This document shows, one piece after another, positions 1 through 11,342 of a stretch of 64,000 bases of DNA. Source of the stretch: Calliopum simillimum (lineage: Eukaryota; Arthropoda; Insecta; Diptera; Lauxaniidae); the NCBI GenBank assembly GCA_951812925.1, contig OX638369.1, forward strand, positions 44,325,061 to 44,389,060, in the 5' to 3' direction. Position numbers and translations under genes: made by a program. The stretch's first letter is position 1. Each line of letters starts with the position of its first letter. The notes below the pieces were generated by a model. That model did not search any database and was not told where the DNA came from. It worked only from the letters and a program-made list of their open reading frames with translations.

Positions 1-410
1 TATCGAAAAACATTTAAAAATCTTAAAAGTCGAAATATATCGAAAAATATTGAAATACATTGAAGCAATCGGAAAAGTACAAAAGTATCGAAAAATATCC
101 AATATATCGCTAAAATTTAAAAAGTATCGCAAAACATTCAAATACATCGAAGAAGTCGGATAAAGTTCAAATACATATATCGAAAAACTTCTAAAATACC
201 GGTAAAAGTCCAAAAGTATCGAAAAACATCTGAAATATCGGTAAAAGTACCGTAAGACTTCTGAAATATCGATAAAGTCAAAGGATTAAAAAATATTGAA
301 ATATATCGAGGAAATCGGTAAAAGTACAAAAATATCGAAAATGCCTAATATCGTAAAATTCCAAAAGTTTCGAAATATATCCAAAATATCGGCTGAATCA
401 AATATCAGAA
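1..410. repeat. Degenerate TATCGAAAAA-type repeat
   Basis: TATCGAAAA recurs about every 40-50 bases with AT-rich filler (positions near 38, 83, 178, 218, 332). Similar texture appears at about 13010-13250, 20950-21240 and 25030-25330. It appears to be a diverged minisatellite. The following 411-747 shows nothing recognisable. Confidence 0.55.
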
Positions 411-747
411 CAGGTGTGTTATACACTTAAAATATGATAAAAGTTAAAGTTTTGAGTTTTTTTCTAATTCACACAGTACACAAATTCCAGATAATTTTTG
501 GAGTTGGTTAGGTATTTAGGAATATATCCTCCCTATGAAAGTGAAAAGCACTAAGTCAGCTTTTTCTAGTTTTGAATTATTTCTGGTCCAAAATATTACA
601 GTCTTTAGTTTGATAAGACCCAAGTCTGTGCTTAAAAGTAGTAATTTTCATCATAAAAGTAGAAGTAAAACAACGATTTCCATACAAAAAAATTAAATAT
701 CTCAAAACTAAAAAACACTGGTACTTTTCACTTGTATGGGGACGATT

Positions 748-1490
748 TTTATACCCTACACCCAGGGTATATTCACTTTGTCCTTCCGTTTGTAACGCAG
801 AGAAGGAGGCGTGGCAGATATAGAAAAGTATATATATTCTTGATCAACGTCACCTCCTGAGTCAATATAGCCATGTCCGTCTGTCTGGATGGCTGTGCGT
901 GGAAATATTTTTTACTGGAAAACTAGTCACGATAATTCAATGAAATTAAGTGCGTTGGCTTTGTCGCAAAAGTTAACTCGTGGGATTGAAAATGAGCGAA
1001 ATCGGTCAACGGACACGCCTACCACCCATACAAAAAATATATTCAAAATGCAATTTTCATAACAATTCAACCAAAATATATTTTAATACTACGAATTATT
1101 AGCGCAAGCTCTGAGCAAAAACTAGGCGGATTCGGATAAGAGGGAGTGGCATCTCCCATATAAGCAAAAACTTCAAAACGCTATACTCGAAGAGTTTTTT
1201 GGGATAATCCAACTAAATTTCACTCAAATACTGAAGACTATAAATGCACGCTCTGAGCTAAAACTAGACGAACTCGGACAAGAGGGCGTGGCACCTCCCT
1301 TATAAGCAAAAGCTTCAAATCGATATACTTAAAACGTTTTTTGAGATAATCCAACCGAATTTCAATCACATACTAAGGACAACAAATGCACGCTCTGAGC
1401 AAAAACTCGGACAAAAGGGTATGGCACCTCCTATATAAGCAAAATTTTCAAAATACTGCAGTGTAGGGTATTTAATATTTGGCCAGGCCA
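748..1490 (-). mobile_element. INE-1/DINE-1-like element (copy a)
   Basis: Read on the minus strand, it has the head TTGGCCTGGCCAAATATT near 1473-1490, three units with GGAGRTGCCAC (about 1421, 1289, 1147) and the tail ending GGGTGTAGGGTATAAA near 748. It lies just upstream of the first visible exon of Cyt-b5-r copy 1, probably in its first intron. Confidence 0.68.
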
Positions 1491-1705
1491 AATGTTACAC
1501 CCTTACTAGTTTTTTTTGTAATTATTTTTGTAATTATGATAGGTATGTATTTCCATAAAATGCTTTATATCAAGTAATGTATAGCTTCGATGAAAATCAT
1601 TATCAAATTGATTTGCTTTGTGAGTGTTTTAAGCCCATAATTCTATTCGTGTATACGCTAAAAGTAATAATTTTCTCAATTTTATCTTTCCGAATTCCTG
1701 AACAG

Positions 1706-3106
1706 CTGGTTAACCGGAAAACGTCAAGATGACGAAGCCGAGGGCCTTTGGCGCATCGAAGATTCTATATATGATTTTACTGATTTTATATCACGTCATC
1801 CTGGTGGAGAATTTTGGCTGAAAGAATCAAAAGTATGAAGAACCAATTTTCATTTTAAATTGATTGTGAAAAACTACATTTCTACATTTTCAGGGGACTG
1901 ATATCACTGAACTGTTTGAGGCACATCATATATCTACGACTCCCGCTAAGATGCTTGCCAAGTTCAAAGTAAGAGATGCTGCTAAGCCAAGAATTTACAC
2001 GCTAACATTACATGAAAATGGATTTTATAAGACACTTAAAAATAGAGTGCGAGAAAAACTGAAGGATGTTGATTATAAGCCAGCAAGGACCAGTGATGTA
2101 AGATACTTACATTCAGAAAATCTCTTTTATTTAACTAAAAATTTCTCTTTGCAGCTAATTCACTTTGTGCTTTTGTTGGCCACATTTGCTTTTTCTATTA
2201 TAAGCGTTCAATTGAATAGTTTACTCTTCCTGGCACTGGCGGGTACTGCACTCTGTTGGACTATCATCACAGCACATAATTACTTCCATCGGAAGGATAA
2301 CTGGCAAATGTACACCTTTAATTTGGGAATGATGAATTTTAGTTCATGGCGAATTTCACATGCCATGTCTCATCATATGTATCCGAATTCATTTTTAGAT
2401 TTGGAACTTTCAATGTTTGAGCCATTCCTTTGCTGGGTACCAAATCCGCACATCAAGGGTATGGCCTTGCGTTATCTCTCTTGGATAACAGAACCATTAA
2501 TATATATAATTTCGTTTATGTTACAAATGGCAGTGAGGTACAAACACAAATACCAAACATTATTATTATATTAAGATTTTGCTTTTTTTCAGAATTATAT
2601 ACTCATTCAATCACACCAATATTATGTACTGGCATGATATTATACCACTTAGTATACCACTTGCAATGTTTTTCCTCTCAGAGTGTACACTTTTTATGTG
2701 TCTACGCCAATGGCTTCTCATTACGATGCTCGCTAGTTTCATATTTTGTGTAATTGGACTTAATGCCGCACATCATGACCCAGAAATTTATCATGATGGA
2801 GATGCCAACCGACCCGATCGAGATTGGGGTCTATTTCAAGTGGATACGATTATTGATCGTGGTGATTTAAAATGGTCACAATTTTTGGTGCTTACTCATT
2901 TTGGTGATCATGCGCTGCATCATTTATTTCCCACATTGGATCATGGTATTTTACCACAATTATATCCAGTGCTTTATCAGACTTTGGAGGAGTTTAAGGG
3001 ACATTTGCGCGAGTGCAATCATTTGGAGCATATATTGGGACAGCATAAGCAACTTTTGAGGGTTACACCGAATTCAAAGCCTCCAGGATCGGGAAAGAAA
3101 GATTGA
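1706..3106 (+). CDS. Cyt-b5-r: Cytochrome b5-related protein with fatty-acid-desaturase fold, copy 1 (5' end outside window)
   Basis: The family fuses an N-terminal cytochrome b5 haem domain to a membrane desaturase/hydroxylase-like domain at the ER; its substrate is unsettled. Visible exons are 1706-1832, 1894-2097, 2155-2537 and 2593-3106, all with GT-AG introns (61, 57 and 55 bp), giving 408 codons and a stop at 3104-3106. The haem ligand motif HPGG follows the first tryptophan, and the second haem histidine lies in the DITELFEAHH stretch. The three histidine boxes are HNYFH, SHAMSHH and HALHH, separated by hydrophobic segments. The first visible exon starts in codon position 3, as in copy 2. 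A 38-residue start exon is therefore missing and probably lies upstream of base 1. Copy 2 at 55194-63889 has no counterpart of the 61-bp intron. The gene runs tail-to-tail into UGT-A with 171 bp between stop codons. Family assignment is secure; activity is inferred. Confidence 0.88.
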
Positions 3107-3205
3107 ATGTGATGTTTTGTAAAAGATGTCGAAATTATTTACATTCAGTACTTTGTAGAAGACAATTGCTAAAAATTTAGTTTGTATATATCTTGAATGT
3201 TTTGA

Positions 3206-3211
3206 AATAAA
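3206..3211 (+). terminator. Polyadenylation signal of Cyt-b5-r copy 1
   Basis: AATAAA lies about 100 bp after the stop codon, and the next 40 bases are A-rich. It lies in the 171-bp gap shared with the opposing UGT-A gene, so the two 3' ends are nearly back to back. Confidence 0.5.
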
Positions 3212-3273
3212 GGTATTATAAAGGTATTTACAAAAAAATAAATTTTTTTTTCCCGAATTACTTATCATTTAAT

Positions 3274-3279
3274 TTTATT
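3274..3279 (-). terminator. AATAAA overlapping the UGT-A stop codon
   Basis: On the minus strand the stop codon TAA overlaps an AATAAA hexamer by two bases. If used, the 3' UTR would be only some 15-25 nt. UGT-B and UGT-D show the same overlap. Confidence 0.45.
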
Positions 3280-5040
3280 ATTGTTTCTTAACTTTTTTAT
3301 TTTTTACATCAGTCTCATTTGTTTTCTTGCATAATTTTGAGCATGTGAATTTAAAAGTCAATTTCGCTACTCTCCACAGAATATACAATATAATGCAGAA
3401 GAACAAAAGTACATCCAAATTACAACTTTGGAATCCATTCAAATGCACTAATGGACTCTGAATATGTGCCGCTCCATGATGACGTAACACGTACTCAGTC
3501 CAGAAGACAACAGTTTCTTTGGCAGTGAGTGGACGATCGCGATAGAGTTTTGAAAATTCATTAACATTTTTCGTATATTTGGGATTTTCCAGCACCTCCA
3601 GAATTGTTTTACGAAAGTCATATTCATTTACGTCTAATAAATCTAAATGTAGACCATATCCATGGGCTGACATTTTTGCAGCATTTGAATTTTGATCGCC
3701 AAAAACTGGTAGGGCTACCATTGGTACACCATGATACTGAGACTCAGCTAGACCACCTTTACCAGCATGTGTGATGAAAAGTTTTAAGTTAGGATGTGCC
3801 AAAATATCATCTTGTGGTAACCATTTTTTATAAAGTATATTTGTTGATTTTCCAGGTGTTTTTTCTAAATTTTCCCATTTCCAAATGACATTTTGCTTAA
3901 GACTTGATAATGTTCTAAAAATTACATTTACAACATCCGATTTGATGGCAGAACTTTTAACATTAGAACCTAAGCTAAAGAGTATAGCACCATCTTTGGA
4001 TGAGGAGTTCAAAAATTGGAATATGTCCTGCAAGAAAGAAAAGTTAATTAGTTAAATGTTTGAATTTTTTCTCTGCAGTCAGTGCTGTCCTTTAACTTTA
4101 AATACCTGAGGTAGTGGATCTGGTTTATCCTTAATTTGTATGCCACCAACCTCAATAAGAGCAGGAACATGCGGTCTAATTGGACCTTCACTAAAATGAT
4201 GATTGACGTAGACAAGCGAAATATTCTTCTTCATTTCACCATACGTTGGAAAAGTGCCATCAGTAGGAAATAGTTGACTGTTGGGAAATATTTAAATCAC
4301 CGTACTTAAATTGCTGAAAGTGTCTGTACTTACTTGTAATATTTTTCCATTTTATAATTCATGAAGATAGCTACACCTTTAAATAAAAAACTGGCGACAA
4401 AGTTTTTTAGACGTTTCAAAAATCCCACTCCCTTGCCATCAGTTGGTGCACTTGGCATAATAGGAACATACGATATCTCTGCAGGATTACCCACATAATC
4501 ATTTATGGGACCCATTGGCGGTCCTGACCAACCGATTATTATTGGGCAATTGAACTTGGCTGCAACGCCCACTTGATAATCATTCATAAAGTACCCCATT
4601 ATAACCAAATCAAATTTCGTATCAGGATTATCATACAGTGCTGTAAATCGTTCATCTTGCAATATTTCAAATTGCATATCAATTAGTAGCGACATAGAGC
4701 CAAACAAACTTACAAAAGTTGTAAAAACGCTATTTTTACGTCCCGCCATTATTGCCATTTGTTCGCTCAGTACTCTCTCCTGCTCGGGTTTCGGTGGTAT
4801 AACAATGACTTTAATGCTTTCATGATTCACTTTGGGCTTTTCTGAACACACTACAGTAATATTATGACCCTTTTCTGCCAATGCTCGTGCCACTGACATA
4901 TGTATGATCAGATGTGAAGGACTATGACTGGTAAAGAGACCCAATATATTTGCGCCCTCAGCGGTGGGCGTATGCTGTGCCAAGCAAAATAGCACCAAAG
5001 CACACAAAATTGTGCCAATTTTAGCGGTAGACGACGACAT
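3278..5040 (-). CDS. UDP-glycosyltransferase A
   Basis: Family 1 UGTs transfer a sugar from a UDP donor to small lipophilic molecules in the ER lumen. Exons are 4334-5040, 4106-4277 and 3278-4027 (complement), joined by GT-AG introns of 56 and 78 bp, for 542 residues, the usual insect UGT length. Residues 1-29 form a signal peptide ending before ANILG. The likely catalytic histidine is in SPSHL near residue 43. The donor-binding signature runs from W362 (WLPQDD) through HAGKGG near 380 to DQ near 404. A transmembrane segment near 499-520 is followed by a cytosolic tail ending KKVKKQ, a dilysine-type ER retention signal. The start is set at the ATG of MSSSTAK, which UGT-B shares; an in-frame ATG seven codons upstream (5061) is not conserved. 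It is the closest relative of UGT-B in the window by sequence of the first and last residues. Confidence 0.92.
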
Positions 5041-5065
5041 GTTGCGCGATCGGGGTTTCAAGTTT

Positions 5066-5071
5066 AACTGA
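5066..5071 (-). promoter_or_regulatory. Initiator-like TCAGTT of UGT-A
   Basis: TCAGTT begins 31 bases before the ATG, inside GATCAGTTAAACTTGAAAC, which is also present in front of UGT-B. A TATAAATA box lies at 5104-5111, 42 bases further upstream, which is long for this initiator. A second TCAGC at about 5087 fits that TATA box better. UGT-B, -C and -D carry TCAGTT at 31, 33 and 31 bases. Confidence 0.5.
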
Positions 5072-5307
5072 TCTGGTTGGAGTCGCTGACCAACAAGTTA
5101 ACTTATTTATAACTTGTTGGTTTATTGCATGATACAAGTTGGTAGATACTGAAGCACACTGCGATTTTTCTTATCACAAACTTCAGATAATTTGTTGTTG
5201 GCTGAGTTATCTTTTATTCCATTAGGTGCTAAATATAAATTGTATGGAGCAAAATACAACTCCGGCGACGAAATACCAAAACATAATCAGGCCTGTTCCG
5301 TAATCCG

Positions 5308-5672
5308 TGTGTTTTCAATTACTTTTCATTTAAGAGGCTTTTTGATGAAAATGGTTAGTCACACGATTAAAAGTATTAGAATCTTTTTTGTGGGAAATTA
5401 CTGGTTTTACAAATAACATTCAATTGCATTAACGAAAAAGTAACCGTGTACGAAATATTCTTAAAAGACTGCAAAAAGTCGTAAAATTCGACTTAATCAA
5501 ATATTTCTGAAACGGTTACTTTTTCGTAAATATAAACTAATATTATTTGTAGAACCTGTTACTCTCCATAAAAAAGATTCTGATACTTTTTATCGTGTGA
5601 CTCACCATTTTCATCAAAAAGCCTCCTAAGTGAAAAGTAATTGAAACCACACGGATTACGGAACAGGACTGA
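5308..5672. repeat. Inverted-repeat MITE upstream of UGT-A
   Basis: The ends CAGGCCTGTTCCGTAATCCG (left) and its near complement at the right frame two arms of about 130 bp and a loop of about 110 bp. The loop holds its own smaller inverted pair around ACGGTTACTTTTTCGT. No clear target-site duplication was found. The CAGG start hints at a hAT-type MITE, but this is inference. Short reading frames here are products of the repeat. It sits about 270 bp beyond the UGT-A start, so it may affect that promoter. Confidence 0.6.
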
Positions 5673-5865
5673 ATATTTAGCTTCAATACGCACTATCAAA
5701 AATATCAATATCGGACAAGTTTTTATGTTTCACATTATGGCACTGTTATTGAGTAATCAATATTTTTTTGAGCGCGTGCGAGTCCATATCATTATTCTTG
5801 ATTGCATGGCGCTTACTCTTGAGTTACCGTAGAGTAGGTGGCTATGCATGGAGAGACTATCTCTA

Positions 5866-6466
5866 CACGGAGAAAAATCCGCCTCATAATTTTTACTCCA
5901 CTCGGGTAGCAAACAAATTTATAGTAGTTAGCACCAAATTTTAAACATAAATTACCTTAAGTATGAGCTATTTGATGGTTCCGCAAAGTACTTTCGTACT
6001 CGTACTCGTACTTTCATTAAAAAAAAATGTGTAACAATTTTTAATTTATGGTAACTTTAATTTTGACTCTATAATTTTTTGTGTCCAAATTATATTTTAT
6101 GTATATGCCATAAAAATATAAAGCCATTCTGACTTTAAAACATATTTTATATAGTTTATAAACATATTTTGCGCCAGTAGCGCAGAGGGCAGAGGATATC
6201 TTTCTGCCTATCACACGGAAGGATCATGGTTCGAGCCCTAGTGCGGTCAACTAGGTTTTTTTTTTTTGTTTTTTGAACTTTACAGTAAGGAAAAAATATC
6301 GCTTCAATTTTTTCAAAAAAATTACTAGATTCGAAAATTCTAAATTGACTAAAACAGTAAGGTAAAATTTTCCTTCGGTGGGGAGGGAGTTGTCAATATT
6401 CTGACTTCAAATTCTGGTAAAATGTATGAGAAATAAAGGAGCAAGTATTATTTTTTTTTCTCCGTG
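5866..6466. mobile_element. TA-flanked MITE with internal tRNA-like sequence
   Basis: Twelve-base inverted ends CACGGAGAAAAA are flanked by TA on both sides (5864-5865 and 6467-6468), a Tc1/mariner-type signature. The interior is AT-rich apart from a tRNA-like stretch at 6172-6250. The element at 7941-9253 has similar ends (CACTGAGAAAA) and tRNA-like cores, so the two may belong to one family. Confidence 0.55.
6172..6250 (+). other. tRNA-like sequence (pseudo-tRNA or SINE head)
   Basis: An A-box-like TAGCGCAGAGGGCAGAG and a B-box-like GGTTCGAGCC are spaced as in a tRNA, and the outer 7-bp stem can largely pair (GCGCCAG with CTAGTGC). The anticodon stem pairs, but its loop would be nine bases and the T-stem has two mismatches. 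A run of ten T follows at 6258. It reads as a decayed tRNA or the head of a tRNA-derived SINE, not a working tRNA gene. Confidence 0.4.
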
Positions 6467-6684
6467 TAATGTTAATCGATAACTGAAATATTTTCACAAT
6501 AACTGTATTTATTCCGTTGAGTTTATAGTGTGTAAAGGAGGTTTATCGAGTGACTAACGATCTATATCTCACTAGCGATATGTACTATCTTATGTTTAGC
6601 TCAAGTTCAGTGTTGATCACTGAAACGTAATGACAAGCAGTCATTTAACAAATTGTTTGTTTTAACTTAAACACATTGAAAAGT

Positions 6685-7640
6685 AGGCTCAACAATGTTA
6701 TCTGATCCATGCTTTTTTGGTAGCTAATAATATAAATCATTACCTGTTTAAAAAATATAACTGAAAATAACAAAATCTCACAGGTTACGGGTTACAACAG
6801 CAGGGCGATACAAAACGAAGGGAAAACAAAAAACTGTGATTCTCAACAAATCTATGCAAAACGTTAGATATAGTATGCTTGTCGAGTTCTTCTGGATGTC
6901 GGCAAATTCGTTTGATGATATGATTGTGGTGAACACTTAAAAATTTTTTGTTTTTCTTTATGCATTTTGCATTGTTATTGTAATTTTGTTGCTGTTTTTA
7001 TTAAAACACATTAAACAGTAAGCTAAAACCAACAATGTCATCTGATTATTGCTTGTTTAGTAGCTAATAATGTAAAATTTTTCCTTTTTAATTTTAGAAT
7101 TCCAAGGGAATACTCTATTTTAGCTTTTGTAAGGTTAAATTGTTCGAATTTTTCTGATCCTTGTACTTGAAAACAATTGCATAGCTCCATTCTAGAATCT
7201 AGCCTTGAATATGGGTCAATCTTTGTGTAATCGATTTAGATTTGGGTTGACATCTCCAATTTTTTTGAAAATTGATGAAAAGTTAGTATTTGACATACAT
7301 ATTGTGGTCAAATGATTTTTCAAATTTACAAAAAAATTGAGGATGGCGGCCATAGGAAGTTCGATGCAATTTTTGGATACTCACATATTTGAAAATCATA
7401 GCTCTTCGGCTTTTTATTCAATTTTGATGAAATTTTCAGTGTAAGTGTAAAAAAGTATGAGCTTTTGAACAGCTGGAAAGCTAAACCAACAATGTCATCT
7501 GATCCATGCTTGTTTAGTATTCCAAGGGCTTATTCTATTTTAGCTTTTGTAAGATTAAATTGTTCGAATTTTTCTGATCCTTTTGCTTTGAAGGAATTGC
7601 ATAGCTCCATTCTTTTAAAATTTCCATTGCGGCTCTTAAA
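6685..7640. repeat. Local repeated block (three related segments)
   Basis: A segment starting ACAATGTCATCTGAT and running through TTGTTCGAATTTTTCTGATCC occurs at about 7032-7195 and again at about 7488-7620; a shorter form lies at about 6690-6740. The spacer at about 7200-7450 reappears in inverted orientation at about 11480-11730. No coding potential is visible. These look like fragments of one mobile element. Confidence 0.5.
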
Positions 7641-7940
7641 GTTTTCTTATAAGTACATCGCCCTCTTATTCTGCTTGTTGCTTATTGCTAAATTTATAGT
7701 CATTAGACAGTAGACAGTTAATGCAATTTTTAATTTGCATATGCGACGTTATAAAATTAATTTTAATGTATCACTGAGATCACTGCGAAATGTTACTTTT
7801 TTATACTAAGGTTCATAGAACAAATTATGCACTCAATGAGCCCATTAATAGAGAGTTACTTGAGTTTAATAAACTGAATATTATAGTAATATCATTGTTT
7901 ATTTTTGTTTAAGTATAGAAAATTTCAAAAATATTTTATA

Positions 7941-9253
7941 CACTGAGAAAACAGTATGATTATATACATCAAAATTTGGTAATAATTAACAAATAATATA
8001 TTTGATATAGGCGAATCGAATATTTGATATCATTTAATGAGTGGCATATTTGAGCAATTTTATTGGTTCAATCGTATATTTGTTAATAACTACCAAATAT
8101 ATGTTTGCATATAAAGACATTTATTGTTTTGAATTTAGACCTTTATTATTATTAATCTTTTTATTAATTAGAAACTAATATGACAATATTTGCTAGGATC
8201 ACGGCGACATCATAAAATATAATATTTGTTATAAATTAAAAATAAAACTCCTCTCTGAAATTTGAATGCACTCGCCAAGTTGCAAAAAAAAAAACAAAAA
8301 AATAAAAACAAAAAAAAAAACACAAAAAAAAATCATATCTGGGTGGGGATTGAACTCATACCCCCGGGGCATTTTTTGTTCTTTCTTAGATGCTACCATA
8401 TATTTACCAGCTACATTTGTAACCTTGGTTCATTGCAATCGTAAGAGGGAATCCATGTATAGCGAATTGGAACTATGCCGCGCGTATTGAATTCTTTAAA
8501 CCTCAGGACGCAATGACCGAATGTAAATTACTGAATCTTACAGCTTAGCAATCAGAACTATATTATAACTATAGATGATCTACATATACAAATTGAAATA
8601 CGAAAAAGTTATATCAAATCAAAAAGTCAATCAAAGTGAAGTAAAAAAATAAAATAATTAATTTAAAAAAAAAAAATTTTCTTGTCTGGGATTCGAACAT
8701 AGACCCACAGGATATGAGTCAAACGTCTTATACATTGAGCTAACTCTATCTACGTTTGTAGTGATTGTTATTTTGAATTTATTTTAAACAAAAAGTCAAA
8801 CACAAAATTTAACAAGTATTGATTGTTTTTTGTAACTTTTGAAAATAATGTTTTGAAAATAATGTCAGTATGTTTTTGAAATTTTTCAATACTTGTTGAA
8901 TTTTTTGTATGACTTTTTGTTTAGAATTAGAGTAGATAGAATTAGCTCAATGTATAAGATGTTTGAGTCATAACCTGGGGGCGTAGGTTCAAATCCCAGA
9001 CAAGAAAGAATTTTTTTTAATTATTTTTTTTTTTTTAGAGTGCGTTCGAATCCCAGACAAGGTTTTTTTTTAAGTTAAAGCAAATATTTGACATTCCATC
9101 AAACAGATATCAGTTTTGGCCCAATCGACAATATTTCAAGGTCCAATTAAGGGCATATTAATATTTACCAAAATTTGTTAATTATTAACAAATATCTTCT
9201 AAAATGTTCAATCAAATATAATTCTTTGATCGAAACATACTCTTTTCTCAGTG
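7941..9253. mobile_element. TA-flanked element with a palindromic pair of tRNA-like sequences
   Basis: Inverted ends CACTGAGAAAA are flanked by TA (7939-7940 and 9254-9255). The next 90 bases at each end are also complementary, around TTGTTAATAATTAACAAAT. The interior holds a tRNA-like stretch on the minus strand near 8335-8430, and then a second inverted pair whose arms (about 8680-8752 minus, 8937-9003 plus) each look like a tRNA with A-box TTAGCTCAATGT and B-box GTTCRAATCCCAG. Poly-A and poly-T runs border these. No transposase is present. Confidence 0.55.
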
Positions 9254-9958
9254 TAGATTTTTATACTTAATTAAACACTGTACAATAGTCAAAAATCCCC
9301 AAGAGGTTTGCAAAGTGTTTTTAGTGTATTGTGATTTCTTTAGTAAGAATAAGCTAAACGTTTTGTTACGTCAGGTAGGATTTTCTGTAAACCGGGCTCA
9401 GAAACTATTAGGAAATCGGTGATATTTTTTATTATGCATAAGCACCTGAAAATGAAAAAAAAAGGGTTGGTTTGAAAGGTAATTACAGAGTAGATTTTGC
9501 TTAAGTGTTTTAAAAACTAATATTTCGCCTAATGGTGTTTTAAAAATCATTTAATGTCTAAATTTGGATTTTATTAAATTTTTTACTCATGGTTACAATG
9601 AAATCACCCTAAAAATATTTTTCTGCAACGTCTTATCCCATAATATCCTGTCTTTATGGTCTATGGTGAAGTAAGTAGACCTCAACACTAGTGTTGCTGA
9701 TTTTTCTTTGTTTTGCTTTAATATGAGAATTCGCTCCTTTTGGGACCCAAACCATTTACTGTTGTTTGGTTTGATAGATTGTAAATTTTCGAATGGTTTT
9801 TTACCCTTGTACGAGTACATTTCAATGTTTTTTATGCGTCTCTTGTTGGTATACATCTTTTTGATGTTGCTTTACATGCCTTTTTAAATATTTTATTGTA
9901 CACTCTGTGTTAAGATGTAACTTTAGTATTACATTTTATCAGAAGTCTGTTTCACTGT
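9254..9958. other. No recognisable feature
   Basis: An AT-rich stretch. An 87-codon open frame on the minus strand (9593-9856) has no recognisable motif. Confidence 0.4.
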
Positions 9959-9962
9959 TTAA

Positions 9963-10121
9963 CCCATTATAACCAAATTTTTGTAAAAGGGGTCAAAAAG
10001 ACCCTTAAAAACGCAATATGTGAAATCATACATGGAACAATTTTCTTAAAAAATCTTAACCCATTTTGTCCGGTTTTTAAGGGTTTCAGATCCTTTTTTC
10101 CAAAAATTTGGTTATAATGGG
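9963..10121. mobile_element. piggyBac-type MITE, 159 bp
   Basis: Perfect inverted ends CCCATTATAACCAAATTTTT lie directly between TTAA tetranucleotides (9959-9962 and 10122-10125), the hallmark target of piggyBac elements. The interior holds a second, partial CCCATTTTGTCCGG end. No coding sequence. Confidence 0.72.
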
Positions 10122-10264
10122 TTAAAATATTCCCCAAAAATATTCAAAAAAAATTTTACTAGGGACCAACGAAAAAAAAATATCGTCCGGACTGTGCCAA
10201 CCCTATATACTAGCACACGTGCACCAACGACTCATGATAAATACAACATTAAACAACTTCAAAA

Positions 10265-11340
10265 ATTCATAACTTGATAAATAACTTTATAAATTTCGCG
10301 AACCATAATGCCCCAGATATTCTCTATAGGATTTTTGATCCGGAGAGCATGCCGGCCATTCCAGAACATTGATTATTTTTGCCAGTAACTATTCCCGAGT
10401 CAACCGGCTGGCATGAACAGATGCATTGTCTTGCAGAAAAATCCATTCCTTCCGCCTGTGTGCTCGCAAATAAATCAACAAATTTGTCCGCAGGAGTGTC
10501 GTGTACTACTCTGAATTAACTTTGGTTGATGGAAACGCCAGTTCCAATACTCCATCAGCACAGAATGCACCTCATATCATTAAACTGCCACCACCAAAGT
10601 TCATTTTTGAAAAATAACGGGGATCCTTTCATAAATCCCTCCAATAATGGGAAAAGGAGTCAGGGCCGTCCAAATTAAATTTTTTCTCATCAGAAAGTAT
10701 CACCTAAAAGAGAAAACTCATATAAAAAGTAGCAAGAATTGATTATCTAAAATTATTAACCTTCCAGTCCGTTTGTAACTTTTCCTAAGGGAATTTGAGG
10801 CGAGCGCATTTGTGGAAATCCAGTAACTTTTAATTTATGTCTTACGATGTGCATGCATTTAATTAAAACTCGATTAATTGTCCATCTGGAAACATTTAAG
10901 CCGCATTCGTTGGCAATTTCACGGCAGCTCTTCATTGAATTACTGAAAACTTGAATGATTTTCCGCTTATCTCGGACAGACAGCTTTTCCTTTGGCCCAC
11001 CTTTTTATTCTGCCCATATTCAGATGGATTTGCCAAAAAACTACATTGTGACATAAAATTATTACAATTTAATAGTGACAAAAAATTATATCCTATGTCA
11101 CTAGAAACTGTGGAAAAATGAAGTAAATTGCAAGGCGTCTATAGTTATGCTCAACTTAATAAAAACAAAAAACACTTAAGTTAAACATTACCTTAGTGCA
11201 ATTCAATTGACAATTTTTTTCTGCGAAAAGTATTCCTTCTAAGGCAACTCTATCACCCTGTAGTTAGATTTATAAAGTTCCATTTACATCCAGGTATACT
11301 AACAAAAAATTGGGTGCGTCTATAGTTATGCTGAGTAGTG
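10265..11340 (-). pseudogene. Decayed Tc1-like transposase and its 3' terminal repeat
   Basis: Minus-strand translation gives recognisable pieces of a Tc1 transposase in the right order. They are a helix-turn-helix region beginning GGPKEKLSVRDKRK (about 10850-11005), the first catalytic block SDEKKFNLDGPDSFSHYW (about 10625-10690), the second block LQDNASVHAS (about 10410-10440), and the ending WPACSPDQK with its YLGHYG continuation (about 10290-10360). The frame is broken by stops and shifts, for example after LTRE. The end next to TA at 11341-11342 reads inward as CACTACTCAGCATAACTATA. An internal copy of the GCATAACTATAGACGC end occurs at about 11140. The other terminus was not found. The gene is dead. 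Confidence 0.8.
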
Positions 11341-11342
11341 TA

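Noticed and set aside
500..560. Possible first exon of Cyt-b5-r copy 1 (TATCCTCCCTATGAA, reading YPPYE)
   Set aside because: No ATG in frame, a stop just upstream and no donor site; the true exon probably lies outside the window.
2430..2753. 107-codon plus-strand frame in Cyt-b5-r copy 1
   Set aside because: It runs through an intron in the wrong frame; the spliced frame explains all conserved motifs.
5640..5832. 63-codon frame near UGT-A
   Set aside because: It overlaps the right arm of the inverted-repeat MITE and has no family features.
6172..6250. Functional tRNA gene
   Set aside because: Nine-base anticodon loop and a mismatched T-stem; it lies inside a MITE. Kept only as tRNA-like.
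9593..9856. 87-codon minus-strand frame
   Set aside because: AT-rich, no motif, no neighbouring exon or terminal repeat.
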